NCBI RefSeq assembly: GCF_027497215.1
Contig: NZ_CP114904.1
Span: forward strand, 1,984,001-2,048,000
DNA: 64,000 nt
Source of the DNA: Micromonospora sp. WMMD812
GTDB taxonomy: Bacteria > Actinomycetota > Actinomycetes > Mycobacteriales > Micromonosporaceae
Direction of reading: 5' to 3'
The notes beneath the pieces were generated by a model. The model did no database searches. It saw only the letters and a list, made by a program, of their open reading frames with translations, and had not been told where the DNA came from. Position numbers and translations under genes: made by a program. This document shows, in pieces, positions 53,139-62,385 of this stretch. Each line of letters starts with the position of its first letter. Position 1 is the stretch's first letter.

Positions 53139-53348
53139 GATCATCAATAAGAGTCCGGCCGAAGAGCCGATCGTCGCCTCGGACAACGGACGTCAGAATT
53201 GGTCCGATCATCCCCCTAGCGCGTAGAGGAATTACCGAATAGGCGATAACCCGCGAGTAATCCTACGGCTATGAAGGCCCACCACCGGCAAATTTCCCAC
53301 AACGTAGGCGCATGTCGGACCTTGGACAGGATGGGTGGGCTCGTCGCG

Positions 53349-53747
53349 TCAGCCATCGTACGGCGACGCCGGCCTCGGCTCGATGCCTCCGTCGAAGCCG
53401 CGCGGCAGCCGCGCCACCATCTGCTGGAACTCGCCCACGGTGACCGCCTCGCGCAGGGTCGCGAAGACCGCGGCCGTCCCGGCCCGCGCGGTCACCTCGT
53501 CAACCCCCGCCCGCTCCCCCACCCGGCGCAGGAACTCCGCGGGGCCGGCGGCCGGGCCGCCACGCCCTCCATCGGGCCCCGCCAGATATCCGTCCAGCTC
53601 ATCCGGGAGCTGACCGGCGAGATCGTCCGCCTCACCAGTGACCCGTTCGGCCATCGTCTGCAGCACGGCACGGGCGACGGTGGCGGACTGCTCCGGCGCC
53701 AGCCCGGACCGCCGGGACACCGCGTCGATGAAGCGGGGAAACCGCAC
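53349..53747 (-). CDS. DUF2267 domain protein
   Basis: This 132-residue protein matches the DUF2267 pattern: an N-terminal FIDAVSRRSGLAPEQSATVARAVLQTMAER (family repeat), GQLPDELDGYL and a second half-repeat FLRRVGERAGVDE...FATLREAVTVGEFQQMVARLP. The family is small, helical and of unknown function. GTG 53747 is chosen because AGGAGGGG lies about six bases ahead. It is the last gene before the biosynthetic operon and reads in the same direction; the operon's own AT-rich leader separates them. Confidence 0.88.
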   Translation of the reverse strand: MRFPRFIDAVSRRSGLAPEQSATVARAVLQTMAERVTGEADDLAGQLPDELDGYLAGPDGGRGGPAAGPAEFLRRVGERAGVDEVTARAGTAAVFATLREAVTVGEFQQMVARLPRGFDGGIEPRPASPYDG

Positions 53748-53862
53748 GCCGCCCCTCCTGTCGTCACCGGCCCCGCGCTTACCCTCGGCGGGTGACGGCA
53801 AACGACGCCCGGCCACCGGATTGCGGCCGGGATCGGCGCCCGGGCGGCCGGCCGGGGCCGAA

Positions 53863-54261
53863 TCAGCGCAGCAGGTCCGCCGCGCGCAGGTAATCGAAGA
53901 TGATCTGGTCCACGGCGGAGACGCGGTGCCGGTCGGCGTAGCCCAGCCAGGCCGCCTCGGCGATCTCCGCCGCCGGCCGCAGCGTGCCCCGATACCCGGC
54001 GCGGTAGCAGGTCATCCGCACCGTCACGCCCGCGGCGTGCCCGTGCGCCGGCGCGCTGAACGTGCCGACGTGCACGGCGCTCTCCGCGTCCACCTCGACG
54101 CTCAACTCCTCAGCGATCTCCCGGCGCAGAGTGTCCCGGTCCGCCTCTCCCGGCTCCCGCTTGCCGCCGGGCAGGTACCACACGTCCCTACCCCGCGAAC
54201 GGGTGCTCAGGATCCGCCCGTCGGCCAGCAGGATCCACGCCACCTTGTCGATCTCGGCCAT
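53863..54261 (-). CDS. NUDIX hydrolase
   Basis: About 132 residues with a NUDIX box GGKREPGEA...RREIAEEL, preceded by VAWILLADGRILSTRSRG. It should hydrolyse a nucleotide-linked diphosphate (MutT-like size). ATG 54261 follows a weak GGGGGTG site; GTG 54264 is adjacent. Neighbours give no hint of substrate. Confidence 0.9.
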   Translation of the reverse strand: MAEIDKVAWILLADGRILSTRSRGRDVWYLPGGKREPGEADRDTLRREIAEELSVEVDAESAVHVGTFSAPAHGHAAGVTVRMTCYRAGYRGTLRPAAEIAEAAWLGYADRHRVSAVDQIIFDYLRAADLLR

Positions 54262-54371
54262 CACACCCCCGTTCGGCTGCGGCCGACCACTCTAGACCCC
54301 GGGCCGGTTTCCCGACCGTCCGGTCCGGGGCATCCCCCTTTCGCGAGGCCGGCGGATCGAGGGGAGTCGAC

Positions 54372-54761
54372 ATGGGATGGCTGCGCGACCGGTTCGGTCG
54401 GCACGAGCCACCGGGGGACGTGGCGGAGCGGTTGACCGGGTGGAGCTTCTTCCGGGTGAGCGGCGAACGGGTTCCGGTGACCGATCGGGAAACCGTCCAA
54501 CGGTGGTTGCGGGACCTCGACCCGTACCAGGACCAGCAGGTGCACGTCCGCCGGCCGTGGGGCGTCGTCGCCGCCGTCACCGACCGCCGGTATCCCGTCG
54601 GCGTCGTGATGGCCGACACCGAGGACCGCAGCTGGGCCGCCTACCCACCGGGCGGGGACGAGCACGCGGAGCTGACACCGGAGCAGGTCGAGCACGTGAT
54701 GCTCGACGCGCTGACCTCGGCGCAGCGGCCCGCCTGGCCGGACTGGCGGCGACTCGACTAA
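54372..54761 (+). CDS. Hypothetical protein
   Basis: This 129-residue protein starts at ATG 54372 with GAGGGGA about seven bases ahead and shows normal codon bias. It is acidic and Trp-rich (GWSFFRVSGERVPVTDRETV, RSWAAYPPGGDEHAELTPEQ), with no membrane segment. No family was recognised. It is divergent from the NUDIX gene at 53863 and converges on the glycoside hydrolase gene. Confidence 0.7.
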   Translation: MGWLRDRFGRHEPPGDVAERLTGWSFFRVSGERVPVTDRETVQRWLRDLDPYQDQQVHVRRPWGVVAAVTDRRYPVGVVMADTEDRSWAAYPPGGDEHAELTPEQVEHVMLDALTSAQRPAWPDWRRLD

Positions 54762-54881
54762 GGCGGCGCCGCCGACCGGTCCGGTGTCCACTGTGCGACA
54801 CGGCGTCAGGACGACGCGACGGACGACCGATGAGAGGCCGAAAATGATCAGCCGGGCCGCGCGTTCGGCCCACGATAACCG

Positions 54882-54920
54882 CCGGGCGGGCGGAAGCACT
54901 GGGGGCTGCCGCCCGCCCGG
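54882..54920. terminator. Perfect 12-bp hairpin between convergent genes
   Basis: CCGGGCGGGCGG (54882-54893) and its exact complement (54909-54920) flank a 15-base loop, between the hypothetical gene and the glycoside hydrolase gene. The remaining 54762-54990 sequence holds no supported gene. Confidence 0.6.
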
Positions 54921-54990
54921 TGTCGCCGGCCGGACTCGGGGGGTCAGCCCGGGCCGGCTGGCCCGCGTCCCACGCCGGGCGGTGCGGCCT

Positions 54991-56355
54991 TCAGCCCGTG
55001 CCGGCCGGCTCGCGCTCCTCGGCCAGCAGGTCGAGCAGGAGCGAGGCGGTCCAGCCGAACGAGGGTGAGCCGAGCCCGGCGCCGGTGTCCGGGTGGAAGT
55101 ACTCGTGGCAGCCGGCGGTGGCGACCAGACCGACCATCGAGCGGCGCAGCCCGGCGGCGAGGTCGGCCCGGTCGTGGGTGAGCAGCCCGTACCGCACCAG
55201 CCAGTTCACGTTCATCCAGCTCGGACCGCGCCAGTAGCGCAGCGGTTCGAAGTCCGGCGCGGTCCGGTCGTAGCTGGGCAGCGGACGGTCCATCCGGCGG
55301 GCCAGCCCGAACCGCGCCGAACAGGCCTCGGCGACGACCGCGTCCACCTGCGCCGCCGGCAGGTCGGGCAGGATCAGCGGCGCGAGGCCGAGCACCGTCC
55401 GGGCGGGCACCAGGCGGCCGGTCCGCAGGTCCCGCGGCTGGAACGTGCCGGTGCCTGGGTCGTACAGCCGGAGGACCAGCGCCTCGGTGATCCGGGCCGC
55501 CCGCTCCCGGTGCGGGCCGGGATCCCCACCGACCAGCGGCGCGATCCGGGCCAGCGCGTGCTCGGCGGCCCCGGCGGCGGCGTTGAACAGCGGGCACTCC
55601 ACCAGGAACGGATGCCACCGCGCGAGCCCGTCGTCCCGGTAGCCGTGCTCCCGGTAGGAGGCGACGATCGCGACGTAGCGCGCGTAGTCCAGGTCCGTCG
55701 GGCGGTGCGCGGCGTGGACGTGGGCGGTGTCGTGCCGACGGTACGCCCGCATCACCGCCGGGTCACCGGGCACCGCGTCCATCGGGGCGTCCCAGGCCGG
55801 GCTGTTGTCCAGACCGGACTCCCACGGGTGCACGACGCAGGCCAGCCCGTCGCCGCCCACGTCCCGACGGGTGGCGAGGTAGCGCTGCTGCGCCACCAGC
55901 CGGGGGTAGAGCCGACGCAACGCGGCGAGGGCGGCCTCGGAGGGCGCCGCCCCGTACGCCAGCCAGGCGGCGAGCGCGTGCACCGGCGGCTGGATCAGTC
56001 CCGAGGTCGGCGCGGCCGGCGCGCCGTCGGCCCGGGCCGAGCCCCAGAACTCCGGGCCGGGGAAGTACGCGCCCACCGGCAGCCGCGGATTGAACACGAT
56101 GTGCGGGACCCGGCCGTCGGCCCACTGGGCCCGGAACAGGCTCGCCAGCTCCCGCCAGGCGCGCGCGGGCCGGACGTGCGCCAGCCCGACCGCGATGAAC
56201 GCCGAGTCCCAGCTCCACTGGTGCGGGTAGAGGGTGCGCGACGGCACCGTGTGGTCGTGCTCCCAGTTGGCGTCCAGCGTGGCCACGGCGAGCCGGTGCA
56301 GCTCCTCTTCGCCGCCCCCCGGCCCGTCCGTCGCCCCACTGACAACGGCACTCAT
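54991..56355 (-). CDS. Glycoside hydrolase, (alpha/alpha)6 barrel, GH63/MGH1-like
   Basis: This 454-residue protein has TLYPHQWSWDSAFIAVGLAH near residue 45 and YWRGPSWMNVNWLVRYGL near residue 375, the two hallmark blocks of GH63/GH37-type barrels that include glucosylglycerate and mannosylglycerate hydrolases. FNPRLPVGAYFPGPEFW and WESGLDNSPAWD support the same fold. There is no signal peptide, so it probably hydrolyses an imported disaccharide or glycoside in the cytosol. ATG 56355 overlaps the stop of the TIM-barrel gene (ATGA). It belongs to the locus divergent from an ABC sugar importer. Confidence 0.87.
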   Translation of the reverse strand: MSAVVSGATDGPGGGEEELHRLAVATLDANWEHDHTVPSRTLYPHQWSWDSAFIAVGLAHVRPARAWRELASLFRAQWADGRVPHIVFNPRLPVGAYFPGPEFWGSARADGAPAAPTSGLIQPPVHALAAWLAYGAAPSEAALAALRRLYPRLVAQQRYLATRRDVGGDGLACVVHPWESGLDNSPAWDAPMDAVPGDPAVMRAYRRHDTAHVHAAHRPTDLDYARYVAIVASYREHGYRDDGLARWHPFLVECPLFNAAAGAAEHALARIAPLVGGDPGPHRERAARITEALVLRLYDPGTGTFQPRDLRTGRLVPARTVLGLAPLILPDLPAAQVDAVVAEACSARFGLARRMDRPLPSYDRTAPDFEPLRYWRGPSWMNVNWLVRYGLLTHDRADLAAGLRRSMVGLVATAGCHEYFHPDTGAGLGSPSFGWTASLLLDLLAEEREPAGTG

Positions 56356-57170
56356 GCCGCCGCCTGGCGGGGTTGGGCGTGCCGCAGCACCGTGGCGGCC
56401 TGCTGGAGCGCCCGGACGGGGTCGCCGCGCAGCCGGCACTCCAGGGCCAACCAACCCCGATAGTCGATCTCCAGGAGTGTGCGGACCAGCGCCGGCCAGT
56501 CGAGGTGGCCGGCGCCGGGCTGGTAGCGGTTGGAGTCGCTGACCTGGACGTGCCCCAGGTACGGCGCGGCCCAGCGCAGCGCGCGGTGCACGTCGTCCTC
56601 CTCGATGTTCATGTGGAAGGTGTCGGCGACCACCCGCACCGAGGGCAACCCGACGGCGGCGCAGAGCGCGACGGCGTCGTCGAGCCGGTTGACCATGTGG
56701 TCCTCGTACCGGTTGAGCGGCTCCAGGAACAGGGTGACCCCCTCGGACCGGGCATGGTCGCCGAGGGCGCCGAGGGCGTCGACGAGGACCGCCCGGTCGC
56801 CGGCCGGCGGGCGGGGCGGCTCGAACGGCGGCAGCCGCCGGGAGAACATCCCCCACGACGCGGGAGTCATCGCGCCGACCCCGCCCAACTCGGCGATGAC
56901 CGAGAGCTGGGAGCGCAGGTTGCGGACCGCGTCGGCCGACCGCGCCGGGTCGAAGTCGCCGATGAAGTGGTCCATCTCGACGCAGACGGTGGGCATCACC
57001 ACGCCGGCGGCACGGGCCCGGCGCAGCTCGGGCAGTCGGCGGGCGAACGCGAGATCGCCACGCCCCCGCAGCTCGATCGCGTCGTAGCCGAGCGCGGTGG
57101 CGAGCGCGTACTTCTGGATCAGGTCGGTGCCCGGCAGGAGCTGCTCCTGACAGGCGATCGGAATGGTCAT
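56352..57170 (-). CDS. Sugar phosphate isomerase/epimerase, xylose-isomerase-like TIM barrel
   Basis: This 272-residue AP-endonuclease-2-type TIM barrel has metal-binding residues in LFLEPLNRYED, VVADTFHMNIEED, HVQVSDSNRY and LALECR. Related enzymes isomerise or epimerise keto-sugars and inososes. Its start overlaps the MDR dehydrogenase stop by four bases and its stop overlaps the glycoside hydrolase start, forming a three-gene operon. The exact substrate is not determinable; the hydrolase and dehydrogenase suggest stepwise breakdown of a glycoside. Confidence 0.87.
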   Translation of the reverse strand: MTIPIACQEQLLPGTDLIQKYALATALGYDAIELRGRGDLAFARRLPELRRARAAGVVMPTVCVEMDHFIGDFDPARSADAVRNLRSQLSVIAELGGVGAMTPASWGMFSRRLPPFEPPRPPAGDRAVLVDALGALGDHARSEGVTLFLEPLNRYEDHMVNRLDDAVALCAAVGLPSVRVVADTFHMNIEEDDVHRALRWAAPYLGHVQVSDSNRYQPGAGHLDWPALVRTLLEIDYRGWLALECRLRGDPVRALQQAATVLRHAQPRQAAA

Positions 57171-58207
57171 CGAAACCTCAGCACGACTTGGAGGACGTCA
57201 CCGTCACCGCGGTCGAGCAACGCCAGCGCATCGGCCACCGCACTGGCGTCGACGACGTGACTCACCAGCGGCAGTGGGTCCACACTGCCCTCGGCCACCA
57301 GATCCATGAAGGTCTGCGCGACCCGGGCCCCGGTCCACCGGCCGGCCATGCCGGGCGCCGGAGTCGGCCCGGAGACCTGGGCCGCCACCAGCTGGATCCG
57401 GTTGTGGTGGAACTCCTCGCCGAGGCCGAGGGCCTCGGCCTGCCCCTGGTAGAAGCCGGCGGCCACGACGCGGCCGGCGTGGGTGGTGGCCCGGATCGCC
57501 TCGTGCAGCGCCGGGTACGCCCCGGACAGCTCGAGGCAGACGTCGGCGCCCCGGCCACCGGTGGCGCCGTGCAGCACGGCGGCGGCCGACTCGCGGCCCG
57601 CGTCGACGGCCGTCCGGGCGCCGTAGCGGGTGGCGTGGTCGAGCCGGCTGGCGACCCGGTCCACGGCCACCACCCGGGCCCCGGAGAGCACCGCGAGCCG
57701 GGTGGCGAGCAACCCGATCACGCCCTGCCCGAAGACACCGACCCAGTCGCCGAGGTGCAGGTCGCCGGCGAGCACCGCGGTCAGCGCGATGGCGCCGGGC
57801 CGCGCGAAGACCGCGGCGAGCGGATCGAGCGTGGGCGGCAGCGGCTGGACGGCGTCGGCCGGCACGACGGCCTCGGCGCGGTGCCCCCAGATGCCCCAGA
57901 CGACCTGCCCCGGATGCCGGCCGATCACGTCGGGCGCGGCCTCGACGATCTCGCCGACCTCCTCGTAGCCGAAGCCGACCAGCGGGTAGGGCACCGGGGT
58001 CTGGCGTGGCACGAACATCCGGGCGGCGTCGTCCCAGTCCTTGCTCAGCCGCGGATTGCTGCCCCGGTAGAGGGTGAGCTCGGTGCCGGCGGAGATGCCG
58101 GAGTAGCAGGTGCGGACGCGCACCTGGCCGGGGCCGAGCGGGTCCGCGGGGCAGGGCTCCAGGCTGATCCGTCCAGGCCCGGCGAGAGAGACAACCCAGT
58201 TGACCAT
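57167..58207 (-). CDS. MDR-family (zinc-type) alcohol dehydrogenase-like protein
   Basis: This 346-residue protein has a GroES-like N-terminal domain (VRVRTCYSGISAGTELTLYRG, VGFGYEEVGEIVE) and a Rossmann domain with GVFGQGVIGLLATRLAVLSGA, plus RGADVCLELSGAYPAL. The classical four-Cys structural zinc site is absent, as in the threonine dehydrogenase-like and inositol-pathway MDR subgroups. It should oxidise a polyol or sugar alcohol with NAD(P). It is the first gene of the minus-strand operon, divergent from the importer genes. Confidence 0.87.
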   Translation of the reverse strand: MVNWVVSLAGPGRISLEPCPADPLGPGQVRVRTCYSGISAGTELTLYRGSNPRLSKDWDDAARMFVPRQTPVPYPLVGFGYEEVGEIVEAAPDVIGRHPGQVVWGIWGHRAEAVVPADAVQPLPPTLDPLAAVFARPGAIALTAVLAGDLHLGDWVGVFGQGVIGLLATRLAVLSGARVVAVDRVASRLDHATRYGARTAVDAGRESAAAVLHGATGGRGADVCLELSGAYPALHEAIRATTHAGRVVAAGFYQGQAEALGLGEEFHHNRIQLVAAQVSGPTPAPGMAGRWTGARVAQTFMDLVAEGSVDPLPLVSHVVDASAVADALALLDRGDGDVLQVVLRFR

Positions 58208-58268
58208 GAGTCACATCCCGGTAGCACCGGGTTCCATCCTAGAACAAAAAATCGGCATATGTCTTGTA

Positions 58269-58278
58269 ATTGATCAAT
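58269..58278. promoter_or_regulatory. ATTGATCAAT palindrome in the divergent sugar-locus promoter region
   Basis: A perfect 10-bp AT-rich palindrome lies in the 117-base gap between the dehydrogenase and substrate-binding-protein genes. It could bind the locus regulator, none of which is encoded nearby in this window. Confidence 0.4.
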
Positions 58279-58324
58279 CGAAGGGGTTGAATCCCTCATG
58301 TACCCTTCGAGAGGAGTGCCGCCG

Positions 58325-59719
58325 ATGTCATTCACTCCGATGCGGACGCTCGCCGTCACCCTGATCATGGCACTTGCCGGGGCCACCCTGCTGGCCTGCG
58401 GCGACGACGAGCCCGAGAACGACAGCAACCGGATCACCGTGTGGAGCCTGGAGGACGTCGCCGACCGGGTCACCGCCACCAAGGCGATCATCGCCGACTT
58501 CACCGCCAAGACCGGCGTCCAGGTCGAGCTGGTGACCGTCAACGAGGACCAGTTCCCGTCCCTCATCGCGTCCAGCGCCGCCGCCGGCGAGCTGCCCGAC
58601 GTCGTCGGCTCGGTCTCGCTGGCCGGCATCCGCACCCTGGCCGGCAACGAGCTGCTGCACCCCGACGCCAACGGTCAGATCGTGGACAAGCTCGGCCGTC
58701 CGACCTTCTCCGCCCGGGCACTGGAGCTGACCAGCGAGGACGGCCGGCAGCTCTCCGTGCCCAGCGACGGGTGGGGCCAGCTACTCGTCTACCGCAAGGA
58801 CCTCTTCGACGCCGCCGGCCTGCCCGCCCCCGACACGTACGAGAGGATCGCCACGGCCGCGGCCCGCCTGAACACCGGCGGCGTCGCCGGCATCACCGCC
58901 GCCACCGCGCCCGGCGACGTCTTCACCCAGCAGACCTTCGAGCACCTGGCGCTGGCGAACAACTGCCAGCTCACCGACGACTCCGGCGCGGTGAAGCTGG
59001 ACTCCCCCGAGTGCGTCGAGGCGTTCCGCTTCTACGGCGACCTGATGCGCGACCACTCGGTCAAGGGCGCCCAGGACGTGGACACCACCCGCGCGACCTA
59101 CTTCGCCGGCAAGGCGGCCATGCTGATCTGGTCGCCGTTCATCCTCGACGAGCTGGCCGGGCTGCGGAACGACGCCAAGCCCACCTGCCCGCAGTGCCAG
59201 ACCGACCCGACCTTCCTCGCCAAGAACAGCGGGTTCGTCACCGCCATCAAGGGCCCGAACGGCGCCCAGCCGGCCCAGTACGGCGAGATCAGCTCCTGGG
59301 CGGTGCTGGACGGCGCCGCGGCCGACCCGGCGAAGAGCTTCGTGGAGTACATGCTCGGCGACGCCTACCCGCGCTGGTTCGGCATGTCCCCCGAGGGGCG
59401 GTTCCCGGTGCGCAAGGGCACCAGTGGCGAGCCGGAGAAGTTCCTCACCGCCTGGAACACCAGCCAGGCCGGGGTGGACACGAAGAAGCCGCTCGCCGAG
59501 GTCTACGGGGAGCCGGTGCTCGACACCCTGCGGTCCAGCCCGGACACGTTCCAGCGCTGGGGTCTCACCCAGGGCCAGGGGAAGCTGGTCGGCGCGATCC
59601 TGGGCGAGCTGCCGGTGCCCAAGGCGCTCGCCGACGTCGTCGGCGGCAAGTCCGACGCCGCGGCGGCCGCCGGCCGGGCGAAGAAGGACGTGGAGGCGAT
59701 CAAGGCAGGCGTGAATTGA
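58325..59719 (+). CDS. ABC transporter sugar-binding lipoprotein
   Basis: This 464-residue extracytoplasmic solute-binding protein (family 1) has a lipoprotein signal peptide ending LAGATLLACGDDE, with lipidated Cys25. NRITVWSLEDVADR opens the first lobe, and YFAGKAAMLIWSPFI and PAKSFVEYMLGD are typical of carbohydrate-binding members. ATG 58325 is preferred over 58298 because GAGAGGAG lies eight bases ahead and the shorter form has a normal signal peptide. It delivers sugar to the two permeases encoded downstream. No ATPase is encoded here, so a shared MsiK-type ATPase is likely. Confidence 0.93.
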   Translation: MSFTPMRTLAVTLIMALAGATLLACGDDEPENDSNRITVWSLEDVADRVTATKAIIADFTAKTGVQVELVTVNEDQFPSLIASSAAAGELPDVVGSVSLAGIRTLAGNELLHPDANGQIVDKLGRPTFSARALELTSEDGRQLSVPSDGWGQLLVYRKDLFDAAGLPAPDTYERIATAAARLNTGGVAGITAATAPGDVFTQQTFEHLALANNCQLTDDSGAVKLDSPECVEAFRFYGDLMRDHSVKGAQDVDTTRATYFAGKAAMLIWSPFILDELAGLRNDAKPTCPQCQTDPTFLAKNSGFVTAIKGPNGAQPAQYGEISSWAVLDGAAADPAKSFVEYMLGDAYPRWFGMSPEGRFPVRKGTSGEPEKFLTAWNTSQAGVDTKKPLAEVYGEPVLDTLRSSPDTFQRWGLTQGQGKLVGAILGELPVPKALADVVGGKSDAAAAAGRAKKDVEAIKAGVN

Positions 59720-60675
59720 CCACCACCGCACCGGGCACCGGCCGCTCCCCCACCCGGGAGCGGCCGGTCGAGGCCCGCCGCCGCCGACCGCTGACGCTGC
59801 GCCGCCGCGAGTCCCGGGCCGGGCTCGCGCTGGTCGCGCCGACGCTGCTGGTCGTGATCGCGGTGATCGGCATCCCGATCGTGTGGACGGTGGTGCTGGC
59901 CTTCCAGCGGGTCCGGCTGGCCACGCTGCGCCGCACCGGGCTCTTCGGCGAGTTCACCCTGGACAACATCTACCGGGTGCTGCACACCCCCGGCTTCGCC
60001 GACTCGCTGATCACCACGTTGATCTACAGCGTCGGCAGCACCCTCGGGTCGATCCTGCTCGGCCTGGTCGCGGCCCTGGTCGTCCGCAGCCCGTTCCGGG
60101 GGCGCACCCTGGTCCGGGCGTCGATGCTGCTGCCGTACGTGGCGCCGGTGGTCGCGATGACCTTCGTCTGGCAGGTGATGCTCGACCCGCAGCTCGGCAT
60201 CGTCAACCACTGGGGGCAGCGGCTGCTCGGCTGGGACGCGCCGGTGCCGTTCCTCTCCCAGGAGTCCACCGCGCTCGCCACGGTGATCGCCTTCGAGGCG
60301 TGGCGGTACTTCCCGTTCGCGTTCCTGTTCCTGCTCGCCCGGCTCCAGGCGGTCCCCGGCGAGCTGGAGGAGGCCGCCCGGGTCGACGGGGCCACCCCCA
60401 CCCAACGCTTCCGGCACATCCTGCTGCCCCAGCTGATGCCGGTCATCGCGCTGCTCGGCGTGCTGCGGTTCATCATGACGTTCAACAAGTTCGACGACGT
60501 CTACCTGCTCACCGGGGGCGCCGCCGGCACCGAGGTGGTCAGCGTCCGGGTCTACGAGTTCCTCACCGCGCGCACCGACATCGGCGCGGCGGCCGCGCAG
60601 GCGGTCGTCCTGGCCGTGGTGCTCGTCGTGTTCGTGCTGATCTATCTGCGCTTCTTCGCACGGAGGGTGGGCTGA
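59716..60675 (+). CDS. ABC sugar transporter permease, MalF-like
   Basis: About 319 residues. Six membrane helices are preceded by a basic cytoplasmic N-terminus. The EAA loop reads ELEEAARVDGATPTQRFRHILLPQL, the ATPase-contact motif of binding-protein-dependent permeases. Translation probably starts at TTG 59716, overlapping the lipoprotein stop (TTGA); no ATG or GTG of suitable position exists in frame. It pairs with the MalG-like permease that follows. Confidence 0.92.
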   Translation: MTTTAPGTGRSPTRERPVEARRRRPLTLRRRESRAGLALVAPTLLVVIAVIGIPIVWTVVLAFQRVRLATLRRTGLFGEFTLDNIYRVLHTPGFADSLITTLIYSVGSTLGSILLGLVAALVVRSPFRGRTLVRASMLLPYVAPVVAMTFVWQVMLDPQLGIVNHWGQRLLGWDAPVPFLSQESTALATVIAFEAWRYFPFAFLFLLARLQAVPGELEEAARVDGATPTQRFRHILLPQLMPVIALLGVLRFIMTFNKFDDVYLLTGGAAGTEVVSVRVYEFLTARTDIGAAAAQAVVLAVVLVVFVLIYLRFFARRVG

Positions 60676-61541
60676 TGGACCGCGACCGCGTCGAGACGGT
60701 GAGCCTGCGCTGGCTGCGCCGCCTGGTGATCGCCGGGTTCCTGCTGGTCACCGTCTTCCCCTTCTACTACATGCTGGTGCTCTCGGTCCGCCCGATCGAA
60801 CGGCTGCTGCTCGACCCCGGCGCGCTGGTGGTCGGTCTCGGCGAGCTGACCGTGGCCACGTACGCCGAGGTCCTGAAGGCCACCGACGACGGCGGCCAGG
60901 GCTTCCTCACCTTCATCCGCAACAGTGGGCTGGTCGCCCTCGCGGCGACCCTGCTCACCCTGGTGGTGTCGATCCCCGGCGCGTACGCGGTCTCCCGGCT
61001 GCGCTTCTTCGGTCGGCGCCAGGTGGACTTCCTGTTCCTGGCGGTCTACCTCTTCCCGTCGATCGTGATCGCGATCCCGCTCTTCGTGGTCTTCACGCGG
61101 GCGGGGCTGCGCGGCTCGCTCATCGGGCTGGTGCTGGTCTACATCTCGCAGACCCTGCCGGTCTCGGTGTACATGCTCAAGAACTACTTCGAGACCATCC
61201 CGCTCAGCCTGGAGGAGTCCGCCGCCATCGACGGCGCCGGCCGGCTCGGCATCATCCGCCGGGTCAGCCTGCCGCTCGCCGCCCCGTCGATCATGGCAGT
61301 CGCCCTCTACGACTTCATGATCGCCTGGAACGAGTTCCTGTTCGCCCTGCTCTTCCTCGTCGACAAGCCCAACCGCTGGACGGTGTCGCTCGGGCTGGCT
61401 CAGCTCGCCGACGGGGTCGAGGTGCCCAAGACGGTCCTGATGGCCGGCTCGGTCATCCTCACCCTCCCCATCGTGCTGCTCTTCTTCGCCGGCGAACGGC
61501 TGCTCACCGAGGGCCTGACCAGCGGCGCGGAGAAGGGCTGA
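60675..61541 (+). CDS. ABC sugar transporter permease, MalG-like
   Basis: This 288-residue protein has six membrane helices and the EAA loop SLEESAAIDGAGRLGIIRRV followed by LPLAAPSIMAVALYDFM. ATG 60675 overlaps the previous stop by one base (TGATG), with GGAGG ahead. With the lipoprotein and MalF-like protein it forms a carbohydrate importer of the CUT1 type. A terminator hairpin follows the stop codon. Confidence 0.93.
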   Translation: MDRDRVETVSLRWLRRLVIAGFLLVTVFPFYYMLVLSVRPIERLLLDPGALVVGLGELTVATYAEVLKATDDGGQGFLTFIRNSGLVALAATLLTLVVSIPGAYAVSRLRFFGRRQVDFLFLAVYLFPSIVIAIPLFVVFTRAGLRGSLIGLVLVYISQTLPVSVYMLKNYFETIPLSLEESAAIDGAGRLGIIRRVSLPLAAPSIMAVALYDFMIAWNEFLFALLFLVDKPNRWTVSLGLAQLADGVEVPKTVLMAGSVILTLPIVLLFFAGERLLTEGLTSGAEKG

Positions 61542-61561
61542 CCGCCGGAGCCGTGACGACG

Positions 61562-61585
61562 GGGGCCGGCCGGGCGGCCGGCCCC
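61562..61585 (+). terminator. Hairpin after the sugar importer operon
   Basis: Ten-base perfect arms (GGGGCCGGCC and complement) with a four-base loop, 20 bases past the MalG-like stop codon. Confidence 0.6.
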
Positions 61586-61740
61586 GACCGGCCGGGTCCC
61601 ACGCGGCGCGCCCCGGACGCCGTACGATCGGGACCAGCCTTTTCCGGCGGTCACGGGGGACCGACCGGCCCGCCCCACCCGGGGCCGGGCCGGCGACACG
61701 CACACCCTCCGCACACCGAAGCAGGCGAAGGAGCCGGCAG

Positions 61741-62355
61741 ATGAGTCGGGCAGGCCAGGACAATCCCACGGAGACCGCGGGCGAGGAGTACACCCGGCGG
61801 CTGCAACGGCTCGGCGGCGCGCGCTGGAAGCGGATGCTCGACGTGCAGGCGCCCTACCGGTGGAACCTGCGCCGGCTGCACCTCGGCCGGACGCTGGACG
61901 TCGGCTCCGGCCTCGGTCGCAACCTCGCGAACCTCGACGGCAACGGCGTCGGGGTGGACCACAACCCGACGTCGGTGGCGCACAGCCGGGCGGCCGGGTT
62001 CGAGGCGTACACGGTCGAGGAGTTCCTCCGGTCCGCGCACGCCCGGCCCGACGCGTTCGACTCGCTGCTCGCCGCGCACCTGCTCGAGCACCTGCCGGCC
62101 GACGAGGCCCACGCGGTGATCGCGTCGTACCTGCCGTTCGTCCGGTCCGGCGGCACGGCGGTGTTCATCACGCCGCAGGAGCGGGGCTACCGCAGCGACG
62201 CGTCACACGTGCGCTTCGTGGGCTTCCCCGAAGCCGCCGCGGCCTGCCACGAACTCGGCCTGACCGTGCTGCGGCAATACTCGTTCCCGTTCCCCCGCGC
62301 CCTCGGGCGCGTCTTCACCTACAACGAGTTCGTGACGGTGGCCCGACTGCCCTGA
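61741..62355 (+). CDS. Class I SAM-dependent methyltransferase
   Basis: This 204-residue protein has motif I TLDVGSGLGRNLAN, an acidic strand-2 end in GVGVDHNPTSVAHSR, FDSLLAAHLLEHLPAD (motif II) and VRSGGTAVFITPQERGY. The arrangement resembles Methyltransf_23 proteins acting on lipids or small molecules. A GAAGGAG site precedes the ATG. Substrate unknown. Confidence 0.85.
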   Translation: MSRAGQDNPTETAGEEYTRRLQRLGGARWKRMLDVQAPYRWNLRRLHLGRTLDVGSGLGRNLANLDGNGVGVDHNPTSVAHSRAAGFEAYTVEEFLRSAHARPDAFDSLLAAHLLEHLPADEAHAVIASYLPFVRSGGTAVFITPQERGYRSDASHVRFVGFPEAAAACHELGLTVLRQYSFPFPRALGRVFTYNEFVTVARLP

Positions 62356-62385
62356 CCATCCGGCCGCCCTGGCTACGGTGGGGGC